Source: Fragilaria crotonensis (Eukaryota; Bacillariophyta; Fragilariophyceae; Fragilariales; Fragilariaceae). Taken from it: a stretch of 64,000 bases of DNA. A model generated the notes under the pieces. That model ran no database searches. It was not told the origin of the DNA and was given only the letters and a program-made list of their open reading frames with translations. The position numbers were made by a program, and so were the translations under genes. Positions 45,201-55,480 of this stretch are shown one piece after another (the stretch's first letter is position 1; each line of letters begins with the position of its first letter). The DNA lies in assembly GCA_022925895.1 (NCBI GenBank), contig JAKSYS010000146.1:41903-105902 (forward strand). The letters run 5' to 3'.

Positions 45201-48200
45201 TCGAGAGCTTGCACCAGCAAAAGTTTCTTTCAACGCCTGATGACAGTGGGGACATCACAAACCTTGGAAGTTTTGTGGCGAGTCTTGGCATCGACCTACT
45301 GCTGGGCTCCTTGATAGGTCTTGGGATCCAATTTGGAGTCGGAGCCGAGGCGATCGAAATCGCAGCAATCCTTTCGTTTTCCAAGAGTCCTTGGATCATA
45401 AGCAATCCACTATTTCACGAATCCCCGGAGTTCAATGGTAAGTTCACTCGCAATAGAATCTAGAGCTCCAATCATCATGACTCCTGAATGCTAACTTTTG
45501 TGCGAAGACTTGACGTCTAAAACATTCACTTCTCGGTGTCACTTCGATGCAAACCTATACTCGGACCCCCTTGCCATCATGAACCTTATCTGGGAATACG
45601 AGAGGGCTGCCCACAACGGGAAGTTTGGCTGGAAATTCAGTCTAGCGATGGCACGTGTCAAACGACTCGTGGCTACTCGCAACAGCATTCGTAGTCGCGT
45701 GGCTCAGTTTATTGGCGGCGACCCTTCAAGTTTTGCAGTTCAGGATCCTCCATCTCTTATGCCACACTCGAAGGTTGTCCTTCTTCGAATTGTTCTGGTG
45801 TGGGTCCTGCATGACAATCTCATCCAGTCGTTTCAAGTTCCCACAGTATCTGACGATTCTGTGATTATAACCATGAGGAAGAACCTGATAAAGGATGAAC
45901 AGCTCAAGCAAGTGCTAGATGAGACTCGTCACCCTTATCTCCTTGTGACTAATCAGGAGACGGAACAGAAGGGCACGTTTATTCGCAGTAATTGCAGCGA
46001 AGACTTCTTATCGTTCCTAGTTGCATTTGAGGACAGATTCATCTCTTATTGTGCGGATAGCGACTTCAGAATGGCATGGTATCGCGTTGACAGTGAAGTG
46101 TTCGTGCTCCTTATTGCTGACGTTGTTGCCAAATCGTCAAGCTTTATCCAAATGAAAGAAGATGTGCTTGCAGGTTTTGACGAATCCTACGCGACGGCGA
46201 CTGCTAATATTGGCAGCAATCACAGAGGTAGAAACGGTCGTCCTTGTGGGCTGTGGAAGGTGGAACATATGGAACATCGAAACGGGAACCCTCAAAATGA
46301 CGACAAATGCCTTCACTTTGTGAGGTTAACAACAGACCGAAAAGAGAAAATCAAGGAGCTCGCAAAGTTTCTTAAGATTAAATCCCTTCAAACCGCGCAT
46401 GTTGAGAAGACATTGTCGTGTCACTTCTTCGCACCTACCTTTGGAAAGAAAAAGGGCGATGTGTCCACTGGTTTTTCCTTATTTGTCCGTGGCCAAGGAA
46501 ATCAAGTCTCACGGCTTGATGCTATGGACCTCTTCTTGACAACTGAGTTGGAAATGTCTTCCAGAGAAAGTGAGCGACCAACACAAGAAGTCCGATTCAA
46601 GATCGTGCCAAGTCTACCTCTTGGCTCCGTGAAAAATGGAACGATGCTCAATGGGACAATTGCTGCTTCGTCGAGCTGGACGAGACCACTCCTAAATGAC
46701 ATCCCAGAAGGAGCTCGAATATTGTCCGTCGTCGCATCAAACCGACGACCAGATCATTACATCAACTTTTCCGCGTCAGAAGGTGAGGACGATGAAGTTA
46801 TCAAGGTCGAAATGAGTCGAACAGAAAGTAGAATTGGAGAAAGATGGATTTCATTCCCCAACTGCAAGAGTGTATTCGTCGATGTCAACTGCGTCCCTGC
46901 AGCGTCACTGTCGATGGATGGTCCTATTGAAGTGTTTGCGGTTGCCGGGGATTCCCTTGAGTTAAAGGGTGGTCGGCTTAGAGTTTCAGGGCTGACACTT
47001 CTTCCTCCTGGACGACTATTTCTTCTGCTTTGCATGAAAACATTCGGCCTGCACCCTGAAAAAACATGGTTCGGAGATGAAGACGCGGAACTTGACCAGT
47101 GCTTAGTGTGGCTACAAAAGGCGAGAGGGAAAGTCTCGCTGGGAAACATTGCGTTGGATGAAATGGTCGATAGGATCGTGAGCGCGATTAATTTCCATGA
47201 ATATTGCGGGAACCTTGGGGAGAACCTCGTCTGCTATCCAGAGTTTGTCGTCAGACTTCTTTCAATCTTCGACCAGGTAGACGGTAACCCCTGTGCCCCG
47301 TGGGAGGGGTTGTTTGCGTCACCTAGAGAAGATGACAAGAAAACCTCTACGATGAAACTTGCCATGTCCATGAATGCAGCCCCAATCGCGATTGTCGCAA
47401 AATCCCCAAATCCTGTGGCAACTGGGGTTGATCTTTCCGCCGCCAACGTCGGGGCCGTTCGTATAAATAAGTCTGCGAATGAAGGTGTGACGATTTTGAC
47501 CAAGAACAAAAAGAAGAAAACAAAGGGGAAAACGTCGGCGCCAACGAAATCCAAAGATTCCACCCAGTTGCCAGAACGCGAACAATCACCATCTCCCCCC
47601 CAAAAGAATGCAATTGAAGGAGTACATCTCACTCATTTCAACAGGAAAGCTCGTAAACTATCAGCAATCTTATTTTCCTGGAAGTCCGACCACCCTGACA
47701 TTGTCGATCAATGTGATCTCCCCAGCACCAACGTATTGTCTTGCCTTGCGGAATACTACAACGAGGAGGTCCGAAACGCCGTTGAAGACGTGCCACTGCA
47801 TGATGCCGCCGTCGTTCCACCACAATGGGCAATCTTTGTCGAAATCGCTGAAGCCTCCAGAACGAAGGCCGAACCAATTTCTCTTTCGCCAGATCAATGG
47901 CGAATCTTCCGGGTGCAAGGAAAGAATGGCATGGACTGGTATTCCGCAGCGTTTGTTGGTTCGTCGGTTCCGCTCCTTCCACTCGAAGGACGAGGCGTGA
48001 CAAAGTCCTGGATGAAGAATGAGGTCGTTAAGCCTACCAAAAGTGAGGATGCAATGAGTTGCGTACCTCCCAATGTGGCCGGTCGCCTGACCCACTGGAC
48101 AGCACGACTGACGAACAACGAATCCAAGCAAGAAACTATGGTACTGTTTCCAGACCTGGAGACGGCCGTCCGCATGGCAGCCGCCTACTGGTTGGAGCGG

Positions 48201-48284
48201 CAGTTTTATGATGGTCGTCGGCATTGGTACCAACTTGAACTGCACGATATGAAACAGAAACTTAAGGAGTTGGCTCGCAAGTAA
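42290..48284 (+). CDS. XPG/FEN-type nuclease fused to DExH-box helicase (1974 aa, one intron)
   Basis: Exon 1 is 42290-45437; a 70-bp intron (45438-45507, GTAAGT..GCGAAG) splits a Gly/Asp junction codon to give PEFNDLTSK; exon 2 is 45508-48284. The start MGVRGLTTVLEQHGW is the classic XPG N-terminus. Nuclease acids are present: D49 (LAIDGNG), D129 (YWDGK), E206/D208/E210 (CTEEADAEVA), D227/D229 (MDSDFW), D283 (LLGNDYI). Helicase motifs: I GETGCGKS (564-571), Ia QPRRIAAKA, II DEVH (667-670), III SAT, V IIGTNAAESSITLP, VI QRAGRTGR (897-904), then a helicase-associated region to about 1150. The last 800 residues are unrecognised, with a Lys-rich linker (KNKKKKTKGK, near 1700). The helicase is of the DEAH/RHA class, so RNA or structured nucleic acid is the likely substrate. 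Frames on both exons are intact over 5.9 kb. The fusion is seen directly; a coupled unwinding-cleavage role is inference. Confidence 0.93.
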
Positions 48285-48435
48285 TGAGCGACAAGCATTT
48301 ATGTTCTACCTCGATGTAATTCAGCTAAAGTAACTTCTGCCAAAGTACTCATTAGTTATACAGTTCTGAAGTCACTTCTCAGTTGGATATCCTTCTCCTG
48401 ACTTCCAAACAAAATATTCTAACATTGTCGCGACA

Positions 48436-48810
48436 TTACGGGGAGGGGACGTTCTCCTCTTCCTCCTCGTGCGATTCCTCCTTGGACGTCATCATTTTAA
48501 TCAACTCACTGGTTTCCTCTCTAACAACACTGGCATCAGCCTGCCCGAAATCATGTAGCGCAAGTGCGGTATCCTTGACGAAGTCTCCTGTTTCTCGCAT
48601 CACCATACTCACAACCTTGGGAGGTTCTCCAAAAACGCCATGCACGACTTGGCCCGCAGCCATGAGAGCATCATGAAACGAGTCGGCGAAGCCGCAATCT
48701 GATTTTGCATTCTGGAATGTTGCGCTTTCCTTGGAATCAACCGAGTCGTCATCCCCATTCGATAGATTTGGGTTCAGCTGAGTCTGATCACCTTCTTGCG
48801 TGGCTGCCAT
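48436..48810 (-). CDS. Small acidic hypothetical protein (124 aa)
   Basis: Not recognised. ATG at 48810 (MAATQEGDQTQLNPNLSNGD). Residues 39-100 look like a folded helical core (CGFADSFHDALMAAGQVVHG, PPKVVSMVMRETGDFVKDTA, EETSELIKMMTS); both ends are acidic and disordered, finishing EESHEEEEENVPSP. No signal peptide or membrane segment. Convergent with the nuclease-helicase gene (151 bp between stops) and divergent from the secreted protein at 49445. Confidence 0.65.
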   Translation of the reverse strand: MAATQEGDQTQLNPNLSNGDDDSVDSKESATFQNAKSDCGFADSFHDALMAAGQVVHGVFGEPPKVVSMVMRETGDFVKDTALALHDFGQADASVVREETSELIKMMTSKEESHEEEEENVPSP

Positions 48811-49444
48811 GTTTCAAGCAAAGTGGTTGATCCTTGATCCGATGCTCCTGCTCGTTTTAAGATGTTCGGGAAAAAAGTGCCAAGGGTCTGATACAGTACT
48901 GGTACAAATAAATAGGTGGTGCCATGCAGGTGCGCCGGGGAAAATGTTGCCCTTCTCCTTTCTGACATTGGCGAAGTTTGAAGTCCGTTGAGCGTTGGAT
49001 CGCGAAATGCTCTTCTGCAGGGTATACGTGAGCCCAATAATCATATCAATCACATTTAGAATGGCCAACGACACTTTAGAATGAACGATATACCAATTTT
49101 TGCCCGAAAGTGTAAAGTTGGTGAACTCATTTCCGTTCGTTATATATCTGTTCGTCCTCATACTTGTAGGTTTAGTTTATTCTGAACCTCTCTTTCGAGC
49201 GTTCAGCGCCAAGTTACGTCATCAAATCAGGATAGTGAGCGTTCTATTTAGAGTTGATGTGCGCTTGAGAACAGGGAATCAAACAATGGGGTATACAGAT
49301 TCTTATAAATCATTAACATCAAGTTTCGTGATTATATTCGGTAAACATTCCTGAAAAATAGCATGTAAAAATTGTTCGACGGATCACACACTATCAATTG
49401 CGCCTGATTTCATTATCCTAGATATACCTGGGATTTCGAAGGCA
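48811..49444. promoter_or_regulatory. 634-bp divergent promoter region
   Basis: Between two start codons facing away from each other (48810 minus, 49445 plus). Short frames inside have no motif. It presumably holds both promoters. Confidence 0.5.
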
Positions 49445-50413
49445 ATGCTATTGCTTCGAACAACTGCCGTATGGGCTCTGGCGGCAATGGCAACGTCTGT
49501 TGCCGCCGAGGAGAATCGTCAATTGTCTGAATACAAGTACATCGATGACCTTTCAGGCTACTATGCATCCTACAAGACTTGCTTTCGCGTGAAAATCAAC
49601 AACAATGACGATGATGCCGAAGGCGAATCGTACTTCTACAACGGCAAGTACTACGCAAAATACAAGAAATACGTTGCGTTCGACCTATGCAGCTCCTGTG
49701 GAAGTGGCTGTGATGAATCCACCGGATATGTTACTTCTTTGGATAAGTATGTCGAAGCCATGGCCGACTATGTTAAGGACTACTGCGAAGAATGCAGCCA
49801 GTGCCGACGCCGCCTGGAAGATGCCGAGGAAGACGCTGTCACTGTCGACTGTAGCACATGTACCAGTAAGTGCTCGCTTTATGCATCTTCTTCGGAAGGC
49901 GGATATGACGAAGCGAACTACTTGGAATGTCAAGCAGGTTATAATGATGGCAACAAGCAATACTACCAAGCGCCAACCTGCACTGACGGAAAAATTGTGA
50001 TGGGGTTGTTTTACGATAACGAGTGCACTGTAAAGACCGACCAGAAGCCAGAAATGCAGTTCGACTACCATACGTTCAAAACCATTGAAAAAATGTGCGT
50101 CGCCTGCGCCAGTGGTGATGAGGTTTGCCTCTATGACGATTCGACTCATTGCCATGGCTCGACCGCTATGAAGGGTGACCAGGGAAATGATGTCTGCTCG
50201 AAGTACAGTGAGGCTGTCAGAACGGTCACATACTCTGCTCGCAAAAAGCAGTGGAATGTGTTTCCTGGAATCATGATATGCCTGGCCGTTGTGGGACTTG
50301 GGTGCTTCTTAGCCCACACCTATTATATTCGTCATCGAGACAAGAAGGCAGTACCCCTTGCAAACTTGGACCACGGTGCTGAAAACGAATCGTCTCTGCC
50401 AACATTGTCCTAA
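49445..50413 (+). CDS. Secreted Cys-rich type I membrane protein (322 aa)
   Basis: ATG at 49445. Signal peptide about residues 1-21 (MLLLRTTAVWALAAMATSVA), a lumenal/extracellular part of 250 residues with about 20 Cys in clusters (CSSCGSGC 82-89, CEECSQC 114-120, CSTCTSKC 136-143, CVACASGDEVC 218-228), one membrane helix at about 272-294 (NVFPGIMICLAVVGLGCFLA) and a short cytosolic tail. The lumenal part is rich in Tyr, Asp and Lys. RQL (25-27) and RRL (122-124) match the RxL cleavage signal reported for some diatom silica-associated proteins; this is only suggestive. Similar Cys-rich proteins are widespread in diatoms as far as I recall, function unknown. It could be a cell-wall or vesicle protein. 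Confidence 0.8.
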   Translation: MLLLRTTAVWALAAMATSVAAEENRQLSEYKYIDDLSGYYASYKTCFRVKINNNDDDAEGESYFYNGKYYAKYKKYVAFDLCSSCGSGCDESTGYVTSLDKYVEAMADYVKDYCEECSQCRRRLEDAEEDAVTVDCSTCTSKCSLYASSSEGGYDEANYLECQAGYNDGNKQYYQAPTCTDGKIVMGLFYDNECTVKTDQKPEMQFDYHTFKTIEKMCVACASGDEVCLYDDSTHCHGSTAMKGDQGNDVCSKYSEAVRTVTYSARKKQWNVFPGIMICLAVVGLGCFLAHTYYIRHRDKKAVPLANLDHGAENESSLPTLS

Positions 50414-50706
50414 AGTTGGGGTAACGATGTAAATGTGATATGTAGGTCCTCGAATCATTTTGTTGTCTATCAAAACGAAATGGTTGTCCTGTTGTCTTAA
50501 GTGAACGTCAATATATATAATGTTAAAAATCAGAGGTAATCGTTCGCGAAGGAACGTAGCCTTAACCTGTATTGATGGCATGAGCTATGCATAACACTTT
50601 CTTGGATAGACGCGACATACAGCACGTATATACGCGGGAATATCACCGCATCGGAATGACGGTAGGTCACCTACGGATGGGTATGTTGGTATGTTTAATT
50701 GAAGAG

Positions 50707-50790
50707 TATTCTACCGCCTGTATTCTACCGCCTGTATTCTACCGCCTGTATTCTACCGCCTGTATTCTACCGCCTGTATTCTACCGCCTG
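50707..50790. repeat. 14-bp minisatellite, six perfect copies
   Basis: TATTCTACCGCCTG repeated six times, then a degenerate copy (TATTAGACCGCTG). It lies in the spacer after the 322-aa gene. Confidence 0.93.
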
Positions 50791-50890
50791 TATTAGACCG
50801 CTGTATGACAGTAGAAATTGTATTTTAATGTTTAATGTATAATTGAATTAACCTTTAGGGTTAAGGGTTTATGATATTTTCGTGCTACCG

Positions 50891-52890
50891 GTAGAACCCC
50901 TGGTTTTGTAGGTCGTCAAAGCTGCCTTTTTGGGTCATTGTCGGTTAAAAACAGCCTACAAAACCTGAGAGGATTCGTCCCCCCAAATCGCTGTTACGTA
51001 CAGTAGTACTAAAATTGTATGTAGAAATTTTTCTTCCCGGGAAGCCCAAGGTTTTGTAGGTGTCATTAACCTACAAAATCAAAGATCAATTTTCTATACA
51101 TTATCGTAGTGTAGCTTCAGATTGACATTTTTCTGTCTGTGCCGTCAACTTGCCTGTACTACAGTAGCCAAGAGATCGCGATGTGTACCGGTGCCAGTAC
51201 AAAACCATTGAATTTATGACTTGCTACTTGCTACTGTCCATTCCGGATCGATAGCTGGTACTACGGTAGTGTGTGGGACCTGCACTGCCGAACGTACATA
51301 GCCGTATACGCCTGTACCCTGTAGCCATTACCACCATTATTCTACAAGCTATGCTGTACTCCGGAGTCCGGAGTACCAGTACTGTGGACTGTGGAGTACA
51401 GTACGAGTACTCGGAGTCCGGAGTACTTGTACTGGAGTACATTTTACAAGTAGACTATGAGTACAGGAGTACAGTATTACGTGATATCATGTATTCATTA
51501 CTCCGAGTATGACTTGCTGTCCAATCCGGATCGATAGCAGATATACGTAGCAGGTACGTACTGCGGTACTCGTAGTACGGAACCTGTACCGCCGAACGCA
51601 GCCGTATACTCCTGTACCCAGTACCACCATTATTGTACAAGCTATTCTCCGTATGCATACTGTGGAGTACTCGTAGTAGTACAAGTACTCAGGAGTACTG
51701 GAGACTGGAGTAGCCTATGAGTACAGTAATACTTCATATCATATTCATTTATTTTTATATTGAATGCACCTGTGGTGCATCGCAGTCAGGCTCCCTGGGT
51801 GAATTGTTCCCAGCTGTTGGGCATGCCCGTATGTAAAACTTGTACCAGCATAGTGTAGGTTCAATATGACCTACAAAACGGAGTGTGAAGTAGAACCCCT
51901 GGTTTTGTAGGTCGTCAAAGCTGCCTTTTTGGGTCATTGTCGGTTAAAAACAGCCTACAAAACCTGAGAGGATTCGTCCCCCCAAATCGCTGTTACGTAC
52001 AGTAGTACTAAAATTGTATGTAGAAATTTTTCTTCCCGGGAAGCCCAAGGTTTTGTAGGTGTCATTAACCTACAAAATCAAAGATCAATTTTCTATACAT
52101 TATCGTAGTGTAGCTTCAGATTGACATTTTTCTGTCTGTGCCGTCAACTTGCCTGTACTACAGTAGCCAAGAGATCGCGATGTGTACCGGTGCCAGTACA
52201 AAACCATTGAATTTATGACTTGCTACTTGCTACTGTCCATTCCGGATCGATAGCTGGTACTACGGTAGTGTGTGGGACCTGCACTGCCGAACGTACATAG
52301 CCGTATACGCCTGTACCCTGTAGCCATTACCACCATTATTCTACAAGCTATGCTGTACTCCGGAGTCCGGAGTACCAGTACTGTGGACTGTGGAGTACGA
52401 GTACGAGTACTCCGGAGTCCGGAGTACTTGTACTGGAGTACATTTTACAAGTAGACTATGAGTACAGGAGTACAGTATTACGTGATATCATGTATTCATT
52501 ACTCCGAGTATGACTTGCTGTCCAATCCGGATCGATAGCAGATATACGTAGCAGGTACGTACTGCGGTACTCGTAGTACGGAACCTGTACCGCCGAACGC
52601 AGCCGTATACTCCTGTACCCAGTACCACCATTATTGTACAAGCTATTCTCCGTATGCATACTGTGGAGTACTCGTAGTAGTACAAGTACTCAGGAGTACT
52701 GGAGACTGGAGTAGCCTATGAGTACAGTAATACTTCATATCATATTCATTTATTTTTATATTGAATGCACCTGTGGTGCATCGCAGTCAGGCTCCCTGGG
52801 TGAATTGTTCCCAGCTGTTGGGCATGCCCGTATGTAAAACTTGTACCAGCATAGTGTAGGTTCAATATGACCTACAAAACGGAGTGTGAA
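50891..52890. repeat. Recent 1-kb tandem duplication
   Basis: 50891-51889 (999 bp) and 51890-52890 (1001 bp) are nearly identical; the visible difference is a few bases at about 51390/52390 (GTACAGTACGAGTACTCGG against GTACGAGTACGAGTACTCCGG). Each unit itself holds two diverged subrepeats starting TCCGGATCGATAGC and ending near CTACAAGCTAT, plus inverted TTTTGTAGGT...ACCTACAAAA pairs. No gene is inside. It could be a true recent duplication or an assembly duplication. Confidence 0.93.
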
Positions 52891-54556
52891 GTAGAACTCC
52901 AACACTCCAACCATCATCAAAAGAAAGCTGTTTTGTGTGAAATTGCATTGTCTTCCCGCAAAGATTCTGCCACTCAGCATGTAAGTATTGGTAGAGTGTG
53001 CAGAGTGCACTAATTGACAAGATAGCGTTTAGAATGCAGACCAAATCTGAGATCTGGAAGCACTAGTAGCTAGTATGGGGATGTTTACCAGCCACACACT
53101 GTTGATGATGGTACCAATCAACAGCACAAAGCTTAGTCAAAGTAGGAGCCAATTATTGCAGCATCTGGGCAGAGAGAGAAGCAGCAGAGAGACATGTAGT
53201 TGATGGTATTGGTAGCTAGAACTATTGTTGATCTCCTATCATAATACCTTTGCTCTCACCTCACCATTGAGTAGCACTCGGGTGAAACAGTACTATGATA
53301 AAAGCCGTGTACTGCACGTACTGTTCTACTCAATACTGTACTGTAGAGCTGTATTATACCATGTGGTATTATATGGTATTATACGGTATAATACAGCTTC
53401 CCATTTCAGAAATGGTATAATACCCATCGATAGGTAGGTCCTCCCATCACAGATCCATAGATATCATACCGCTGTGGCCTCATGCAAAATTTACCTCATC
53501 CTTGGGCTCTTGGGCGCTCAAAAGATGCATCATGCAACGAACTAACTCGTCGTCATGACCTGTGCTTGATTATCAAATCCAAGCAAAAAAATGCCCGGGA
53601 AGTCGAAAGCATTGTAGCAAACATCGCAATTGATTCCCTGGTTGACGCATGCTGGCATTTATCGGTGCAATGGTTCTTACAAACACTGGCAGAAGTATAT
53701 TATTCAATTTCCAAGACATCGAACCTTAGATTTTGAAATGCAATCACCCATCAGCAGTTGAAGTGCACAAGTTTGCATGGGCTTGGCCAATTTCAAATGG
53801 GTATACATAGTAAAAAATTTGCAAATGGGTGATTGGTGACACATCCATTGTCCAGCCATCTCAATATATTTTTTTGCATTTCCAAGTCCAGGAGTGCCAT
53901 CCTCAGTTTTTGCAACTCAACTTGAGTTCAGCATCAGTGCTGCTAGCTTGTAAGTTGTACGCAAGCTTGAAACACTTCATCCATCTTCAGCAAACATGTA
54001 TGGTACTGAAGAAAAGTTTCAAGGGTGCCATCAACACCATCTATTCAATAGCAACAAACTCTGATTGTCAAGCCACTGGTGCTTCCTTGTCAGCCCATCT
54101 TGTGTGTGCTCCTAAGAATCCAACATACAGTTGCAGAGTCACAACAAAAAATGCTAGCACATTGCAGAATTCTGTGTCCTGAGGGGGTGGAAAGTGCTTG
54201 GTGATTTGTTCCCAATAGCTATTACGACAGCAATCATTGCTGGGTACTGGCTACTGGCTACTGGCACACATAGTCCTGCAGCTTGAACTGCACTCGCATA
54301 CTGTACTACTGAATACTGTACAGTTGTATCTATACATTAGTGATTTGTACTCCGTATGGACTATGGACTAATTCCCAGAATAGTAGAGTTCTAGTACTTT
54401 ACTCTAGTACATTCTACATTCTCACACGCCCACTGCTTTTTTGCCAGATAAGGGCATGTCTTCTTTTAGTTGACAGTAGTAGTACATGCCACGTACTCAT
54501 AGTGTACTACACTTCATACTGTCAAATCCTGACTGCCAGTTTGCGAGTCCATAATT
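52891..54556. other. Intergenic, no recognised gene
   Basis: Contains an inverted repeat GCTGTATTATACC...GGTATAATACAGC (53348-53397) and frames of up to 117 codons without motifs (53482-53736, 53829-54182). Nothing else recognised. Confidence 0.5.
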
Positions 54557-54856
54557 GTTTCTGTTTCTGTTTCTGTTTCTGTTTCTGTTTCTGTTTCTGT
54601 TTCTGTTTCTGTTTCTGTTTCTGTTTCTGTTTCTGTTTCTGTTTCTGTTTCTGTTTCTGTTTCTGTTTCTGTTTCTGTTTCTGTTTCTGTTTCTGTTTCT
54701 GTTTCTGTTTCTGTTTCTGTTTCTGTTTCTGTTTCTGTTTCTGTTTCTGTTTCTGTTTCTGTTTCTGTTTCTGTTTCTGTTTCTGTTTCTGTTTCTGTTT
54801 CTGTTTCTGTTTCTGTTTCTGTTTCTGTTTCTGTTTCTGTTTCTGTTTCTGTTTCT
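54557..54856. repeat. Hexanucleotide (GTTTCT)50
   Basis: 300 bp of uninterrupted GTTTCT, exactly 50 units as assembled, running straight into the TTC tract. Confidence 0.96.
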
Positions 54857-55480
54857 TCTTCTTCTTCTTCTTCTTCTTCTTCTTCTTCTTCTTCTTCTTC
54901 TTCTTCTTCTTCTTCTTCTTCTTCTTCTTCTTCTTCTTCTTCTTCTTCTTCTTCTTCTTCTTCTTCTTCTTCTTCTTCTTCTTCTTCTTCTTCTTCTTCT
55001 TCTTCTTCTTCTTCTTCTTCTTCTTCTTCTTCTTCTTCTTCTTCTTCTTCTTCTTCTTCTTCTTCTTCTTCTTCTTCTTCTTCTTCTTCTTCTTCTTCTT
55101 CTTCTTCTTCTTCTTCTTCTTCTTCTTCTTCTTCTTCTTCTTCTTCTTCTTCTTCTTCTTCTTCTTCTTCTTCTTCTTCTCTTCTTCTTCTTCTGTCTTC
55201 TTCTTCTTCTTCTTCTTCTTCTTCTTCTTCTTCTTCTTCTTCTTCTTCTTCTTCTTCTTCTTCTTCTTCTTCTTCTTCTTCTTCTTCTTCTTCTTCTTCT
55301 TCTTCTCTTCTTCTTCTTCTTCTTCTTCTTCTTCTTCTCTTCTTCTTCTTCTTCTTCTTCTTCTTCTCTTCTTCTTCTTCTTCTTCTTCTTCTTCTTCTT
55401 CTTCTTCTCTCTCTTCTCTTCTTCTTCTCTTCTTCTTCTTCTTCTCTTCTCTTCTTCTTCTTCTTCTTCTTCTTCTTTTC
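54857..55480. repeat. TTC trinucleotide tract, about 620 bp
   Basis: Nearly pure TTC with CTCTTC interruptions after 55180 and a single G at 55195. The strand is all-pyrimidine over 338 bp and again over 285 bp, so it could form triplex (H-DNA) as GAA/TTC repeats do. Long ORFs over it (FFFF.., LLLL.., EEEE..) are artefacts. Confidence 0.96.

Noticed and set aside
53829-54182. 117-codon plus ORF
   Set aside because: No motif or domain, ordinary AT-rich composition, neighbouring frames equally plausible.
54557-54856. Hexamer tract as an internal telomere remnant
   Set aside because: GTTTCT is not the TTAGGG type expected in diatoms, and no degenerate telomeric flank is present.
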